Positions 8,677-17,531 of a stretch of DNA of 64,000 bases are shown here, piece after piece. The notes under the pieces are model-generated. The model saw only the letters and a program-made list of their open reading frames with translations, was not told the origin of the DNA and did not search any database. A program made the translations under genes and the position numbers. This DNA comes from Rhizobium sp. 16-449-1b (GTDB lineage Bacteria; Pseudomonadota; Alphaproteobacteria; Rhizobiales; Rhizobiaceae): NCBI RefSeq assembly GCF_017741935.1, contig NZ_JAGHMH010000006.1, positions 248,001-312,000 of the forward strand. The letters run 5' to 3'. Position 1 is the stretch's first letter. Every line of letters begins with the position of its first letter.

Positions 8677-9045
8677 ATGCTGAATTTTGAGGACACGAAT
8701 CGCAAGAGCAAGGAAGCCATGGACGCGGTGCTGAAAAGCTACTCGGAAACCGCCAAGGGTATGCAGGCGATCGCGACGGAAACCACCGAATATTCCAAGA
8801 AGTCTTTCCAGGACGCTGTCACGCATTTCGAGACGCTGTCGGGCGCCCGCAGCTTCGAAGCCGTCTTCGAGTTGCAGACCAGCTATGTGAAGTCCGCCTA
8901 TGAAAACTTTGTCGCCGAAGCGACGAAGCTGACGGAAATGTACTCCGACATCGCCAAGAGCGCCTACAAGCCCTACGAGGCGCCGGTCGCTGCCGCCGCG
9001 AAGGCAATGAAGCCGGCGCCGGTGGCGACGCAGACGGCGGCGTAA
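8677..9045 (+). CDS. Phasin family protein (PHA granule-associated)
   Basis: A 122-residue, largely alpha-helical protein that should coat polyhydroxyalkanoate granules. The central helices (ETTEYSKKSFQDAVTHFETL and FELQTSYVKSAYENFVAEA) match the phasin_2 pattern, and the Ala/Pro-rich tail is also common. The start has a strong AAAGGAGG site seven bases upstream of the ATG. The gene is monocistronic with its own promoter and a strong terminator. Its presence implies PHB storage by this organism. The exact paralogue (phaP1 or phaP2) cannot be settled. Confidence 0.88.
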   Translation: MLNFEDTNRKSKEAMDAVLKSYSETAKGMQAIATETTEYSKKSFQDAVTHFETLSGARSFEAVFELQTSYVKSAYENFVAEATKLTEMYSDIAKSAYKPYEAPVAAAAKAMKPAPVATQTAA

Positions 9046-9079
9046 GCCTAGCGCACAAATCACTTACCTCTTGAAATAC

Positions 9080-9118
9080 AAAGACCGGCTACGCATCTGC
9101 AGCCGGTCTTTTTGTTTT
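9080..9118 (+). terminator. Intrinsic terminator after phasin
   Basis: An 11-bp stem (AAAGACCGGCT / AGCCGGTCTTT) with a 10-base loop runs into TTTTTGTTTT. It ends the phasin transcript 35 bases after the stop codon. Confidence 0.9.
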
Positions 9119-9298
9119 GCCGTCAGGCAGTCTCAAATCTGCGCGCTATTTTTGTGTCTTTGCGCCTGACGCGGGCGAATTGTGATTGCAGTGTGAAGCA
9201 AGGGGCTTAAAATCGCTCTATTATGAACTAAGTTAGTAGTCAGACATTCGGCGGGTAAAGCACATCTCCCATGCTCCGCCGGGTTGATCGAGGAACGA

Positions 9299-9658
9299 AT
9301 GAAAATGATCGCAACGCCCGTCCGGATGCAGGATGATAGCGAAAGGAACGGGGACAACGGAAATCGCGGCACCTCGGTCATAACGCGCACCAAACCGAAG
9401 ACCAAGAAGCCTAACCTGTACCGCGTGCTTATTCTGAACGACGACTACACGCCCATGGAATTCGTCATCCACATCCTGGAGCGGTTTTTTCAGAAGGACC
9501 GTGAAAGTGCCACCCGCATCATGCTGCATGTCCACAACCACGGCGTTGGCGAATGCGGAACATTTACATACGAGGTGGCGGAAACCAAGGTGAGCCAGGT
9601 GATGGACTTCGCCCGACAGCACCAGCATCCGCTGCAATGCGTCATGGAAAAGAAGTGA
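9299..9658 (+). CDS. clpS: ClpS, ATP-dependent Clp protease adaptor
   Basis: N-end-rule adaptor that delivers proteins with destabilising N-terminal residues to ClpAP. The 119-residue product has a flexible N-terminal arm of about 35 residues and then the ClpS fold: [16 protein letters not shown] with the substrate-contacting asparagine and aspartates, and [13 protein letters not shown], which carries the conserved ClpA-contact region. I chose [10 protein letters not shown] because GAGGAACG sits just upstream; a start two codons later is possible. It is followed 10 bases downstream by clpA. Rhizobia often carry a second ClpS, so this copy would be the clpA-linked one. Confidence 0.93.
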   Translation: MKMIATPVRMQDDSERNGDNGNRGTSVITRTKPKTKKPNLYRVLILNDDYTPMEFVIHILERFFQKDRESATRIMLHVHNHGVGECGTFTYEVAETKVSQVMDFARQHQHPLQCVMEKK

Positions 9659-9668
9659 GGATCTGAAC

Positions 9669-12167
9669 GTGCCAACATTTTCGCCTAGTCTTGAGAAGGC
9701 GCTCCATCAGGCACTGACCTTTGCCAACGAGCGGCATCACGAATATGCGACGCTCGAGCATCTGCTGCTCGCCCTGATCGACGACGCCGATGCGGCAGCC
9801 GTCATGGGTGCCTGCAACGTCGATCTCGTAGCGCTGAAGAAGACGCTCGTCGAATACGTCGACAATGAACTCTCCAATTTGATCACTGGATACGATGAAG
9901 ACTCGAAGCCGACCTCCGGCTTCCAGCGTGTCATTCAGCGTGCGGTGATCCATGTGCAGTCGTCCGGCCGCGAGGAAGTGACCGGCGCCAACGTGCTCGT
10001 CGCCATCTTCGCCGAGCGCGAAAGCCATGCTGCATACTTCCTGCAGGAGCAGGAAATGACCCGCTATGACGCGGTCAACTACATCTCGCACGGCATCGGC
10101 AAGCGCGCCGGCTCTTCGGAGAACCGCACGCCGCGCGGCGCCGAGGAAGGCGAAGCCGAGAGCAAGCCCAATGCCGCGCGCGGCACCGAGGAAGAAGGCG
10201 GCGCCAAGAAGCAGCAGGACGCCCTGAAGGCCTATTGCGTCAATCTCAACGAGAAGGCCAAGACCGGCAAGATCGATCCGCTGATCGGCCGCCACGCCGA
10301 GGTCAACCGCACCATCCAGATCCTGTGCCGCCGTTCGAAGAACAATCCTCTCTACGTTGGCGATCCCGGCGTCGGCAAGACGGCGATTGCCGAAGGTCTG
10401 GCCAAGCGGATTATGGAAGGCAAGGTTCCGGAAGCGCTGGCCGATGCGACGATCTTCTCGCTCGACATGGGCACGCTGCTCGCCGGCACCCGCTATCGCG
10501 GTGACTTCGAGGAACGCCTGAAGCAGGTCGTCAAGGAACTCGAGGAGTATCCTGGTGCCGTTCTGTTCATCGACGAAATCCACACGGTGATCGGCGCCGG
10601 CGCCACCTCTGGCGGCGCGATGGATGCATCGAACCTATTGAAGCCGGCTCTGTCTTCGGGCGCGATCCGCTGCATCGGTTCGACCACCTACAAGGAATAT
10701 CGTCAGTTCTTCGAGAAGGACCGCGCTCTGGTGCGTCGCTTCCAGAAGATCGACGTGGCTGAGCCGTCCATCGACGACGCCATCGCGATCATGAAGGGGC
10801 TGAAGCCTTACTTCGAAGAGTATCACCACCTGCGCTACTCGAACGACGCCATCAAGACGGCGGTCGAGCTGTCGGCGCGCTACATCTCCGACCGCAAGCT
10901 GCCGGACAAGGCGATCGACGTGATCGACGAAACCGGTGCGGCCCAGATGCTGCTGCCGCCGTCCAAGCGCCGCAAGCTGATTACCGAGAAGGAAATCGAG
11001 GCGACGATCGCCACGATGGCCCGCATCCCGCCGAAGAGCGTGTCGAAGGACGACGAAGCCGTTCTCGCCAATCTCGAGCAGGAACTGCGCTCGGTCGTCT
11101 ACGGCCAGGACCTCGCGATCGAAGCGCTCTCGACCTCGATCAAGCTGGCGCGCGCCGGCCTGCGTGAACCGAACAAGCCGATCGGCTCCTACGTCTTCTC
11201 CGGCCCGACCGGCGTCGGCAAGACGGAAGTGGCCAAGCAGTTGGCCTCGTCGCTCGGCGTCGAGCTTCTGCGCTTCGACATGTCCGAGTACATGGAGCGG
11301 CACACGGTCTCGCGTCTGCTCGGTGCACCTCCCGGCTATGTCGGCTTCGACCAGGGCGGTCTTCTGACCGATGGCGTCGACCAGCATCCGCATTGCGTGG
11401 TTCTGCTCGACGAAATCGAAAAGGCCCATCCGGACATCTACAACATTCTGTTGCAGGTGATGGACCATGGCACGCTGACGGACCACAACGGCAAGAAGAT
11501 CGACTTCCGCAACGTCATCCTGATCATGACAACCAATGCGGGCGCGTCTGAAATGGCAAAGGCTGCCTTCGGCTTCGGTTCGTCCAAGCGGACGGGCGAG
11601 GACGAGGAAGCGCTGAACCGCATCTTCACGCCGGAATTCCGCAACCGTCTGGACGCGGTCATCCCGTTCGCGCCGCTGCCGACAGTGGTCATCCACAAGG
11701 TCGTGCAGAAGTTCATCATGCAGCTCGAAGCCCAGCTTTCCGAACGGAATGTCACCTTCGACCTGCACGAGGATGCGATTTCGTGGCTGGCCGAGAAGGG
11801 CTACGACGAAAAGATGGGCGCCCGTCCGCTGGCGCGCGTGATCCAGGACGTCATCAAGAAGCCGCTGGCCAACGAGATCCTCTTCGGCAAGCTGAAGAAG
11901 GGCGGCGTCGTCAACGTTACCGTCGGACCGAAGGAAGACGGCAAGCCGGGCATCATCCTGGAAGCCGTGTCGGACACCGCGCCGATCAAGCCGAAGCCGG
12001 AGGCCGAAGTCGTGCACCCCGAGGTGGACGACGAGGATGACGGCGAGCTGAAGACGAAGGCCAAGGCCAAGAAGGCCACGGTCAAGAAGTCGAAAGCAGC
12101 GGTTGCCGAGCCCGAGGTCAAGAGCGCGCCGAAGAAGGGCGCGGTACCAAGGGTGCCGAAGAAGTAA
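9669..12167 (+). CDS. clpA: ClpA, ATP-dependent Clp protease ATP-binding subunit
   Basis: Hsp100 unfoldase that feeds substrates into ClpP. The protein has 832 residues with a GTG start preceded by GAGGATC. The N-domain (residues 1-145) binds ClpS. AAA domain 1 has Walker A GDPGVGKT at 231-238 and Walker B LFIDEIHTVIGAG. AAA domain 2 has GPTGVGKT at 512-519, VVLLDEIEKAHPD, and the conserved tail FGFGSSKRTGEDE that replaces the IGF loop region for ClpP docking. The last 65 residues form an acidic then Lys/Ala-rich extension (KAKAKKATVKKSK), longer than in enterobacterial ClpA and typical of rhizobia. Co-transcribed with clpS. Confidence 0.96.
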   Translation: MPTFSPSLEKALHQALTFANERHHEYATLEHLLLALIDDADAAAVMGACNVDLVALKKTLVEYVDNELSNLITGYDEDSKPTSGFQRVIQRAVIHVQSSGREEVTGANVLVAIFAERESHAAYFLQEQEMTRYDAVNYISHGIGKRAGSSENRTPRGAEEGEAESKPNAARGTEEEGGAKKQQDALKAYCVNLNEKAKTGKIDPLIGRHAEVNRTIQILCRRSKNNPLYVGDPGVGKTAIAEGLAKRIMEGKVPEALADATIFSLDMGTLLAGTRYRGDFEERLKQVVKELEEYPGAVLFIDEIHTVIGAGATSGGAMDASNLLKPALSSGAIRCIGSTTYKEYRQFFEKDRALVRRFQKIDVAEPSIDDAIAIMKGLKPYFEEYHHLRYSNDAIKTAVELSARYISDRKLPDKAIDVIDETGAAQMLLPPSKRRKLITEKEIEATIATMARIPPKSVSKDDEAVLANLEQELRSVVYGQDLAIEALSTSIKLARAGLREPNKPIGSYVFSGPTGVGKTEVAKQLASSLGVELLRFDMSEYMERHTVSRLLGAPPGYVGFDQGGLLTDGVDQHPHCVVLLDEIEKAHPDIYNILLQVMDHGTLTDHNGKKIDFRNVILIMTTNAGASEMAKAAFGFGSSKRTGEDEEALNRIFTPEFRNRLDAVIPFAPLPTVVIHKVVQKFIMQLEAQLSERNVTFDLHEDAISWLAEKGYDEKMGARPLARVIQDVIKKPLANEILFGKLKKGGVVNVTVGPKEDGKPGIILEAVSDTAPIKPKPEAEVVHPEVDDEDDGELKTKAKAKKATVKKSKAAVAEPEVKSAPKKGAVPRVPKK

Positions 12168-12175
12168 GGCAATTA

Positions 12176-12203
12176 AAAAAGGCGGCTCCCGGGCCGCCTT
12201 TTT
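12176..12203 (+). terminator. Intrinsic terminator after clpA
   Basis: An 11-bp stem (AAAAAGGCGGC / GCCGCCTTTTT) with a TCCCGG loop starts nine bases after the clpA stop. A-run and T-run flank it, so it could act on both strands and also end the convergent minus-strand Dabb transcript. Confidence 0.9.
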
Positions 12204-12255
12204 CATGTCTTGGAGCCTGTGCCTCCGGCAAGCGAACGCTGCCCAGAAACGCTGG

Positions 12256-12546
12256 TCAGAGCGGTGCGTAGTCGATCTCGAGAAACTCTTCGACCTCAGG
12301 CACCCAATGATCGCGGACAAAGGCCGTGTGTACGGGATGCTCGTTGTAAGCGTCGTACCCAGCCTGATTCTCGAACTCCATTGAAAAGCCGAAGGCGAAG
12401 CTGTTCTTCCGGCTGGTCTGCCGCAACTGCTCGAAATTTCCTACACTTGGGATCGTGGTGAGGATGAGTGCTGCGTCAAGAAACGCCTTTTCCTCGGCGG
12501 ATCCTTCCGCGTGCTTCAGGCGAAATGCCACGGTATGACGTATCAT
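12256..12546 (-). CDS. Dabb (stress-responsive A/B barrel) family protein
   Basis: A 96-residue dimeric alpha+beta barrel protein. The pattern MIRHTVAFRLK at the start, the central FGFSMEFENQAGYDAYNEHP and the ending FVRDHWVPEVEEFLEIDY are the Dabb signature. Members range from stress-induced plant proteins to small hydrolases, so the activity is unknown. It is the last gene of a minus-strand run (ridA, GDPD, COG3146, HIT, Dabb), 29 bases after the HIT gene, with a GGAG ribosome site. Confidence 0.85.
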   Translation of the reverse strand: MIRHTVAFRLKHAEGSAEEKAFLDAALILTTIPSVGNFEQLRQTSRKNSFAFGFSMEFENQAGYDAYNEHPVHTAFVRDHWVPEVEEFLEIDYAPL

Positions 12547-12575
12547 TGGTGTTCTCCGCTATCAGTGCGTTCAGC

Positions 12576-13001
12576 TCAAAGCTCCGCTTTGATCTTCTCG
12601 GCATTCGCCGCCAGCACGGCGCCATCTTCCATCTGGCCGGAATGCGGCTTCAGCGCGATGCCGTCGTGGCGTGGAATGACGTGGAAGTGCAGGTGGAAGA
12701 CGGTCTGGCCGGCGGCTGGTTCGTTGAACTGGCAGATGAACACGCCATCGGCGTCGAAGGCTTCCTTCACCGCGTTGGCGATCGTCTGGACGACGGGGAT
12801 GGTCTTGGCGAGTGCGGCCGGATCGGCGTCGAGAAGGTTGCGCGAGGCGGCCTTCGGCACGACAAGCACGTGGCCCGGCGCCTGCGGCATCACATCCATG
12901 AAGGCAAGCGTGTGCTCGTCCTCGTAGACCTTGACGGAGGGGATCTCGCCACGCAGGATCTTGGCGAAGATGTTGTTGGTGTCGTAAGCCGCGCTCGTCA
13001 T
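12576..13001 (-). CDS. HIT family nucleotide-binding hydrolase
   Basis: A 141-residue histidine-triad protein. The triad is in VFHLHFHVIPRHDG at about residues 95-108, matching His-x-His-x-His-xx. The N-terminal part (IFAKILRGEIPSVKVYEDEHTLAFMD) is typical of the HinT branch that hydrolyses nucleoside phosphoramidates and adenylylated molecules. The ATG has AGGAGAGATAAG upstream. It sits in a minus-strand cluster between the COG3146 protein and the Dabb protein. Cytosolic; physiological substrate unknown. Confidence 0.92.
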   Translation of the reverse strand: MTSAAYDTNNIFAKILRGEIPSVKVYEDEHTLAFMDVMPQAPGHVLVVPKAASRNLLDADPAALAKTIPVVQTIANAVKEAFDADGVFICQFNEPAAGQTVFHLHFHVIPRHDGIALKPHSGQMEDGAVLAANAEKIKAEL

Positions 13002-13053
13002 CTTATCTCTCCTGATGGTGTCGTGTTCGCGTAGCGCGGCTGAGGCGAGGGCG

Positions 13054-14244
13054 TCAATCCTCCTGTAGCCGCTCGCCGCGACGGAACGGGCTGTGCTCGC
13101 TCAAAATCTCGTTCATGTGCTCGACGTCGTCGCGCTCGCGGGCGAGATAATCACCGATCGCCTGGCGAAGGCCCGCATGGGCGACGTAGTGGGCCGAATG
13201 CGTTGTCACCGGCAGGTAACCTCGCGCCAGCTTGTGCTCTCCCTGCGCACCTGCTTCCACCCGCTTCAGCCCCTTGGCGAGCGCGAAATCGATCGCCTGG
13301 TGATAGCAGACCTCGAAGTGCAGGAAGGGATGATCCTCGATGCAGCCCCAGTGTCGGCCGTAGAGCGTTTCGGAGCCGATGAAGTTGATGGCGCCGGCGA
13401 CGTAGCGGCCATTGTGCTTGGCCATGACAAGCAGGATATCCTCGGGCATGCGCTCGCCGATCAGCGAATAGAATTCCCGCGTCAGATAGGGCCGTCCCCA
13501 TTTGCGGCTGCCGGTATCCATGTAGAAGGCGAAGAACTGATCCCAGATATCCTCGGTCAGGTCGCTGCCGGTCAGCCAGTCGATGCTGATGCCGTTTTCG
13601 AGCGCGGCGCGGCGTTCCTTGCGCAGCGCCTTGCGTTTGCGCGAGGCGAGCGTTTCCAGGAATTCATCGTGATTGGCATAGCCTTCATTGATGAAGTGGA
13701 ACTGCTGGTCGGTACGGTGCAGATACTCCTCGCTCTCCAGCACCGCCATCTCGTCGTCGGGCACGAAGGTGATGTGCGCGGAGGATACGCCAAGCCGTCG
13801 CACGACTTCCTTCAGGCTTTCCGCCATCGCGTCCTGTACGGCGAGACGCGGATAATCCTCGGCGACCAGAAGGCGCGGGCCGGTGGCGGGCGTAAAGGGG
13901 ATCGAGCATTGCAGCTTCGGATAATAGCGTCCGCCGGCGCGCTCGAAGGCGTCGGCCCAGCCATGGTCGAAGACATATTCGCCGCGGCTGTGGTTCTTCA
14001 GATAGCCGGGCAGGGCGCCGACGAGGCGTCCGTCGTCCGTCTCGAGCAGCATGTGGTGCCCGAGCCAGCCCGTCTCCGCAGTTGCCGATCCCGATTCCTC
14101 AAGCGACGACAGGAAGGCATGCGAGACGAAGGGATTGTAGGCGATCGATGTGCTTGATCGGGAGGCCCCGGCGAGCTTGGACCAGCTCTCCGGGGAAATC
14201 GTGGTGAAAGACCGCTCTATGCGGATTGAAAGTTCATCAGTCAT
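13054..14244 (-). CDS. GNAT-like peptidogalycan biosynthesis/recognition family protein (COG3146)
   Basis: A 396-residue protein of the COG3146/DUF482 group, which has a doubled GNAT-type acyltransferase fold related to FemAB proteins. Recognisable segments are NPFVSHAFLSSLEESGSA near residue 35, YVFDHGWADAFERAGGRYYPKLQCSIPFTP near 90-125, RKRKALRKERR near 215, and HFEVCYHQAIDFALAKG near 320. The ATG used (MTDELSIR) follows eight unconserved in-frame codons. The biochemical role of the family is not established. It is downstream of the glycerophosphodiesterase gene on the same strand, with a 93-base gap. Confidence 0.85.
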   Translation of the reverse strand: MTDELSIRIERSFTTISPESWSKLAGASRSSTSIAYNPFVSHAFLSSLEESGSATAETGWLGHHMLLETDDGRLVGALPGYLKNHSRGEYVFDHGWADAFERAGGRYYPKLQCSIPFTPATGPRLLVAEDYPRLAVQDAMAESLKEVVRRLGVSSAHITFVPDDEMAVLESEEYLHRTDQQFHFINEGYANHDEFLETLASRKRKALRKERRAALENGISIDWLTGSDLTEDIWDQFFAFYMDTGSRKWGRPYLTREFYSLIGERMPEDILLVMAKHNGRYVAGAINFIGSETLYGRHWGCIEDHPFLHFEVCYHQAIDFALAKGLKRVEAGAQGEHKLARGYLPVTTHSAHYVAHAGLRQAIGDYLARERDDVEHMNEILSEHSPFRRGERLQED

Positions 14245-14337
14245 GGAGCGAATGCGAGACCGTTTCAATGATTTGGGGGCATTGCCAGTCTGCGCATATC
14301 TTGATGAAAAAGCGAGGGCTTGTTGAAAAAGCGAGCG

Positions 14338-15057
14338 TCAAACGGACGCGCGCGGGTCGAAGCCCTCGAAGGTCATCTGGTCGGCGTTTTCGAAGGTATG
14401 CTTGCGCGCCTTCTCGTCACGAACCGTCCAGGTGATGACGACGATGCCCTTTTCGCGCTCTGCCGTGATGAAGGGGTTGGGCAGGTCAGCATAGAAATAG
14501 GAAATGAAATCGAGACCGTGTTTCATAGCCTTTTCATGGGCTTGGAACTCCTCCGGCTTGTTTCCGCCGGCCGTCAGTCCGATCGGGTAGGGAGCGTTCA
14601 GCGCCTTCAGTTCCTTCAAGAGCCAATGGTCGAAGCTCATCAGCGCCACCTGGCCTTCATAGCCCTCGAGCTCTTCCAGCACCGCCTCGACGAAGCCTTC
14701 ATCGTCGGTTTCACGGCCCTTGAGCTCGATCACGAGCGGCACTTTTCCCTTCACAAGTTCGAGAAGTTGGCGAAGCGTCGGGATCTTGTCGGCCGTTCCG
14801 CCGACCGAGAGCATGCCGAGTTCCTTCGATGTACGCTCGCGCACATCGCCTTTGAGATTGCACAGGCGCTCGAGATTCTCATCGTGAAAGACGACAGGAA
14901 TGCCATCCGAGGCGTAGTGCAGATCGCATTCGATCGCAAAGCCGGCCTCGACCGCGCGCGCGAAAGCGGAAAGCGTGTTTTCCCAAACGACCTTGTTCTG
15001 GTCGTGATAGCCGCGGTGGGCGACGGGACGTTCCTTAAGCCATGCTGCAGAGGTCAT
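14338..15057 (-). CDS. Glycerophosphodiester phosphodiesterase family protein
   Basis: A 239-residue GDPD-fold enzyme that should hydrolyse glycerophosphodiesters to glycerol-3-phosphate and an alcohol. The catalytic HRGYHDQNKVVWENT is at about residues 15-29, with the metal-binding ECDLHYASDGIPVVFHDENL at 43-62; the two histidines and the Glu/Asp ligands are intact. No signal peptide is present, so it acts in the cytosol, unlike periplasmic GlpQ. Its start codon overlaps the ridA stop by one base (TAATG), which implies translational coupling. Confidence 0.9.
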   Translation of the reverse strand: MTSAAWLKERPVAHRGYHDQNKVVWENTLSAFARAVEAGFAIECDLHYASDGIPVVFHDENLERLCNLKGDVRERTSKELGMLSVGGTADKIPTLRQLLELVKGKVPLVIELKGRETDDEGFVEAVLEELEGYEGQVALMSFDHWLLKELKALNAPYPIGLTAGGNKPEEFQAHEKAMKHGLDFISYFYADLPNPFITAEREKGIVVITWTVRDEKARKHTFENADQMTFEGFDPRASV

Positions 15058-15524
15058 TATGCGATTTCCATGATGGCATCGATTTCGACGGCGGCGTTCA
15101 TCGGCAGCGCCGCCATGCCGACGGCGGCACGCGCGTGTTTGCCGGCATCGCCGAGAACATTGGCGATGAGGTTAGACGCACCGTTGATGACGAGGTGCTG
15201 TTCGACGAATTCAGGCACGGATGCCACGAAGCCGTTCAGCTTGATGACGCGCTTGATACGGCTAAGATCGCCGCCGAGTGCTGCACTTGCCTGCGCCAGG
15301 ATGTTGATGACGCAGAGTTCAGCAGCGCGCTGGCCCGTGGCGACGTCCACATTGCGACCAAGATGACCGGTGACGGCGATCTTGCCGTCTTCGATTGGCA
15401 GCTGGCCGGAGATGTGCAGCACGTTGCCCGAGATGACGTAGGAAACGTAGTTGGCGGCGGGTGCTGCAGCCTGGGGCAGGGATATCCCCATCTCTTTCAG
15501 CCGTGCTGCGATCTGATCGGACAT
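15057..15524 (-). CDS. RidA family protein (reactive intermediate deaminase-like)
   Basis: A 155-residue member of the YjgF/YER057c/UK114 superfamily, in the longer subgroup related to TdcF-like and endoribonuclease L-PSP proteins. The conserved core is NYVSYVISGNVLHISGQLP near residue 28, then LNGFVASVPEFVEQHLVINGASNLI and the ARAAVGMAALPMNAAVEIDAI segment. The canonical RidA arginine is placed in the HARAAVG stretch. Canonical RidA hydrolyses 2-aminoacrylate-type imines; whether this subgroup does so is uncertain. It leads the minus-strand cluster, divergent from the EipB-like gene. Confidence 0.85.
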   Translation of the reverse strand: MSDQIAARLKEMGISLPQAAAPAANYVSYVISGNVLHISGQLPIEDGKIAVTGHLGRNVDVATGQRAAELCVINILAQASAALGGDLSRIKRVIKLNGFVASVPEFVEQHLVINGASNLIANVLGDAGKHARAAVGMAALPMNAAVEIDAIMEIA

Positions 15525-15660
15525 TTTTCTCTCCGCTTTTATTGTGAATAGTTCTAAAACTATGCATCTGGGCTTGAATCAATTTTGTGACACGATCGAG
15601 CCTCGATTTAGCCGGATGCGTTCTTATAACATCGTTGGTGAGTCCAACAGGAGATTATCA

Positions 15661-16509
15661 ATGGTCCGATCGAGTCTTGCCGCGCTGTTGCTTGCAGGCG
15701 TTTCGGCAACCGCTCATGCGGCGACACCCGCAGCCGGCGCAGTGATGGCCACGGGCCTGATCGCGCATCGGGCGATCTACGATCTGGAACTGAAGGATGC
15801 GTCGGAGCGCTCCGGCATTTCGGGCATGTCCGGCCGCATGGTCTACGAATTCGACGGTGACTATTGCACCGGCTACACCACGAAGTTCCGCTTCGTCACG
15901 CAGATCGACACCGGCGATGCCGTGCGCGTCAGCGATCAGCAGACCAATACGTTCGAGAACCTGAAGGACCGCAAGTTCACCTTCGACACCAAGTCCTTCA
16001 CCGACGACCAGCTCGACAAGGAAGTGAACGGCGCGGCCCAGGATCAGGCCGATGGAACCAAGGTCGATCTGAAGCAGCCATCGAGCAAGGAGCTGCAACT
16101 GGCCGCAAGCCGCTTCCCGACCGAGCACATGATGGACGTCATCAAGAACGCCAAGGCCGGCACCCGCCTGTTCGAAGCCCGCGTCTTCGATGGCTCCGAC
16201 GACGGCGACAAGGCGCTGGCGACAACAACGGTTGTCGGCAAGGCGGTGACACCTGTCAGCGTCGAGGCCGATGCCGGCAATGCGGGCGCCTTCTCCAAGA
16301 CCTCGTTCTGGCCGGTGACCATCTCCTATTTCAACGAGAACACCAAGACAGATGCCCTTCCGGTCTATCGCATGTCGTTCAAGCTCTATGAGAACGGCAT
16401 CACGCGCGACCTGACGATGGACTACGGCGATTTCGTTCTGACCGGCAAGCTCTCCAAGCTGGAGCTTCTCGACGCCAAAACCTCACCTGTAAGTAATTGC
16501 ACGCGTTGA
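15661..16509 (+). CDS. EipB-like periplasmic envelope integrity protein (DUF1849)
   Basis: A 282-residue secreted protein. Residues 1-20 form a signal peptide ending in ATAHA. The mature part (IAHRAIYDLELKDASERSG, GRMVYEFDGDYCTGY, ENLKDRKFTFDTKSF) matches DUF1849. The Brucella member EipB is a periplasmic beta-spiral protein needed for cell-envelope integrity, and its structure is held by one long-range disulfide. Here two cysteines, C69 and C280 (in SNCTR at the end), fit that arrangement. The start has CAGGAGATTATC upstream. The gene seems to be alone. Confidence 0.9.
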   Translation: MVRSSLAALLLAGVSATAHAATPAAGAVMATGLIAHRAIYDLELKDASERSGISGMSGRMVYEFDGDYCTGYTTKFRFVTQIDTGDAVRVSDQQTNTFENLKDRKFTFDTKSFTDDQLDKEVNGAAQDQADGTKVDLKQPSSKELQLAASRFPTEHMMDVIKNAKAGTRLFEARVFDGSDDGDKALATTTVVGKAVTPVSVEADAGNAGAFSKTSFWPVTISYFNENTKTDALPVYRMSFKLYENGITRDLTMDYGDFVLTGKLSKLELLDAKTSPVSNCTR

Positions 16510-16608
16510 ACGATTTCACCGTTTCAGTTTGACACGGTATGCAAAGCGACGCGCTCTGTGCTAGAGATCGCTCTATAGTGAGCATTGACGGCAAGCGGAG
16601 TGCATATT

Positions 16609-17316
16609 TTGCCAGGCTTTAGAGTATCGATCATGGCCGTCACGGCCTTGGCTGTCGCCATGCTGGCGGCTGCATTTTCTAGTTCGATCTCCGCGGCCGA
16701 TTGCGGCTCGACCGCCTCCGCGGGTATAGATTGGGGCGGTTGCAGCAAGAAAAACCTGATGTTGCAGGATGGCGATTTCGAGAAGGGGAACCTCGCCGAC
16801 GCCGATTTCACGCTCACCAATCTCAGCCACAGCAATCTCGCCTCCGCCAATCTGGAAAAGGCGACGCTCGTTCGTACCTGGTTTACCGGCTCCGATCTGA
16901 CGAAGGCAAATTTCTCCAAAGTCGAGGCCTATCGCTCCGGCTTTGAGGGCGTTAAGGCCGAGGGCGCCAATTTCACAGGCGCGGAGTTGCAGCGCGCCAA
17001 TTTCAGTGGCGCAACGCTGAAGGGCGTCAACTTCGAAAAGGCCGAACTCGGGCGCGTCAACTTCAAGGGCGCAGACGTTACAGGCGCGAATTTCTCGCTG
17101 ACCAACCTGTCGCGCGCCGATCTGAGCGGCGCCACCTTCACCGGTCCGATCTCATTCGACCGCGCCTTCCTGTTCCTGACAAGGATCAGCGGACTGGATC
17201 TGTCGCAAGCGACCGGCCTCGAAGAGGCGCAGGTGGCACTGGCCTGTGGCGATTCGAAGACCAAGCTGCCCCAGGGCATGGCGACGCCGACAAGCTGGCC
17301 CTGCGACGCCGACTGA
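16609..17316 (+). CDS. Secreted pentapeptide-repeat protein
   Basis: About 235 residues. A hydrophobic N-terminus (MAVTALAVAMLAAAFSSSISA) looks like a signal peptide. After a Cys-containing segment (ADCGSTASAG...GGCSKKN) comes a run of roughly 20 pentapeptides of the A(D/N)Lxx or A(N/D)Fxx type, e.g. ANFTGAELQRANFSGATLKG, forming a right-handed quadrilateral beta-helix. A third and fourth Cys occur near the C-terminus (LACGDSK, WPCDAD). The start is uncertain: TTG at 16609 has GGAG at good distance; TTG 16585, GTG 16600 and ATG 16633 are alternatives. Role unknown; probably periplasmic. Confidence 0.82.
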   Translation: MPGFRVSIMAVTALAVAMLAAAFSSSISAADCGSTASAGIDWGGCSKKNLMLQDGDFEKGNLADADFTLTNLSHSNLASANLEKATLVRTWFTGSDLTKANFSKVEAYRSGFEGVKAEGANFTGAELQRANFSGATLKGVNFEKAELGRVNFKGADVTGANFSLTNLSRADLSGATFTGPISFDRAFLFLTRISGLDLSQATGLEEAQVALACGDSKTKLPQGMATPTSWPCDAD

Positions 17317-17378
17317 TCCGCCCAAGGGTCCGGAATGTGCCTAAAGTCCGGGCATAGCGGTTATTTTACCGATAAGGC

Positions 17379-17531
17379 TTGATTTTCCGGGGCGGGGAGG
17401 GTATGGCCCCCGCATTCCACACGTAAGGCATGGGATTGTCCGGGAGAAATCCGGATGGTTCCGCCCGGTGGCATTCTCGAAGAGAGTGCTGTTCGCCTTG
17501 CGGAGGTTCAACCGGAAAAGGATAACTAGGC
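17379..17531 (+). promoter_or_regulatory. rpsB promoter and long leader
   Basis: TTGATT at 17379-17384 and TATGGC at 17402-17407 are 17 bases apart and form the best promoter candidate. The RNA would then carry a leader of about 120 bases before rpsB, containing GC-rich complementary blocks such as CCGGGAGAAATCCGG near 17440. Leaders binding ribosomal protein S2 autoregulate rpsB in other bacteria; that this one does is inference. Confidence 0.5.
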
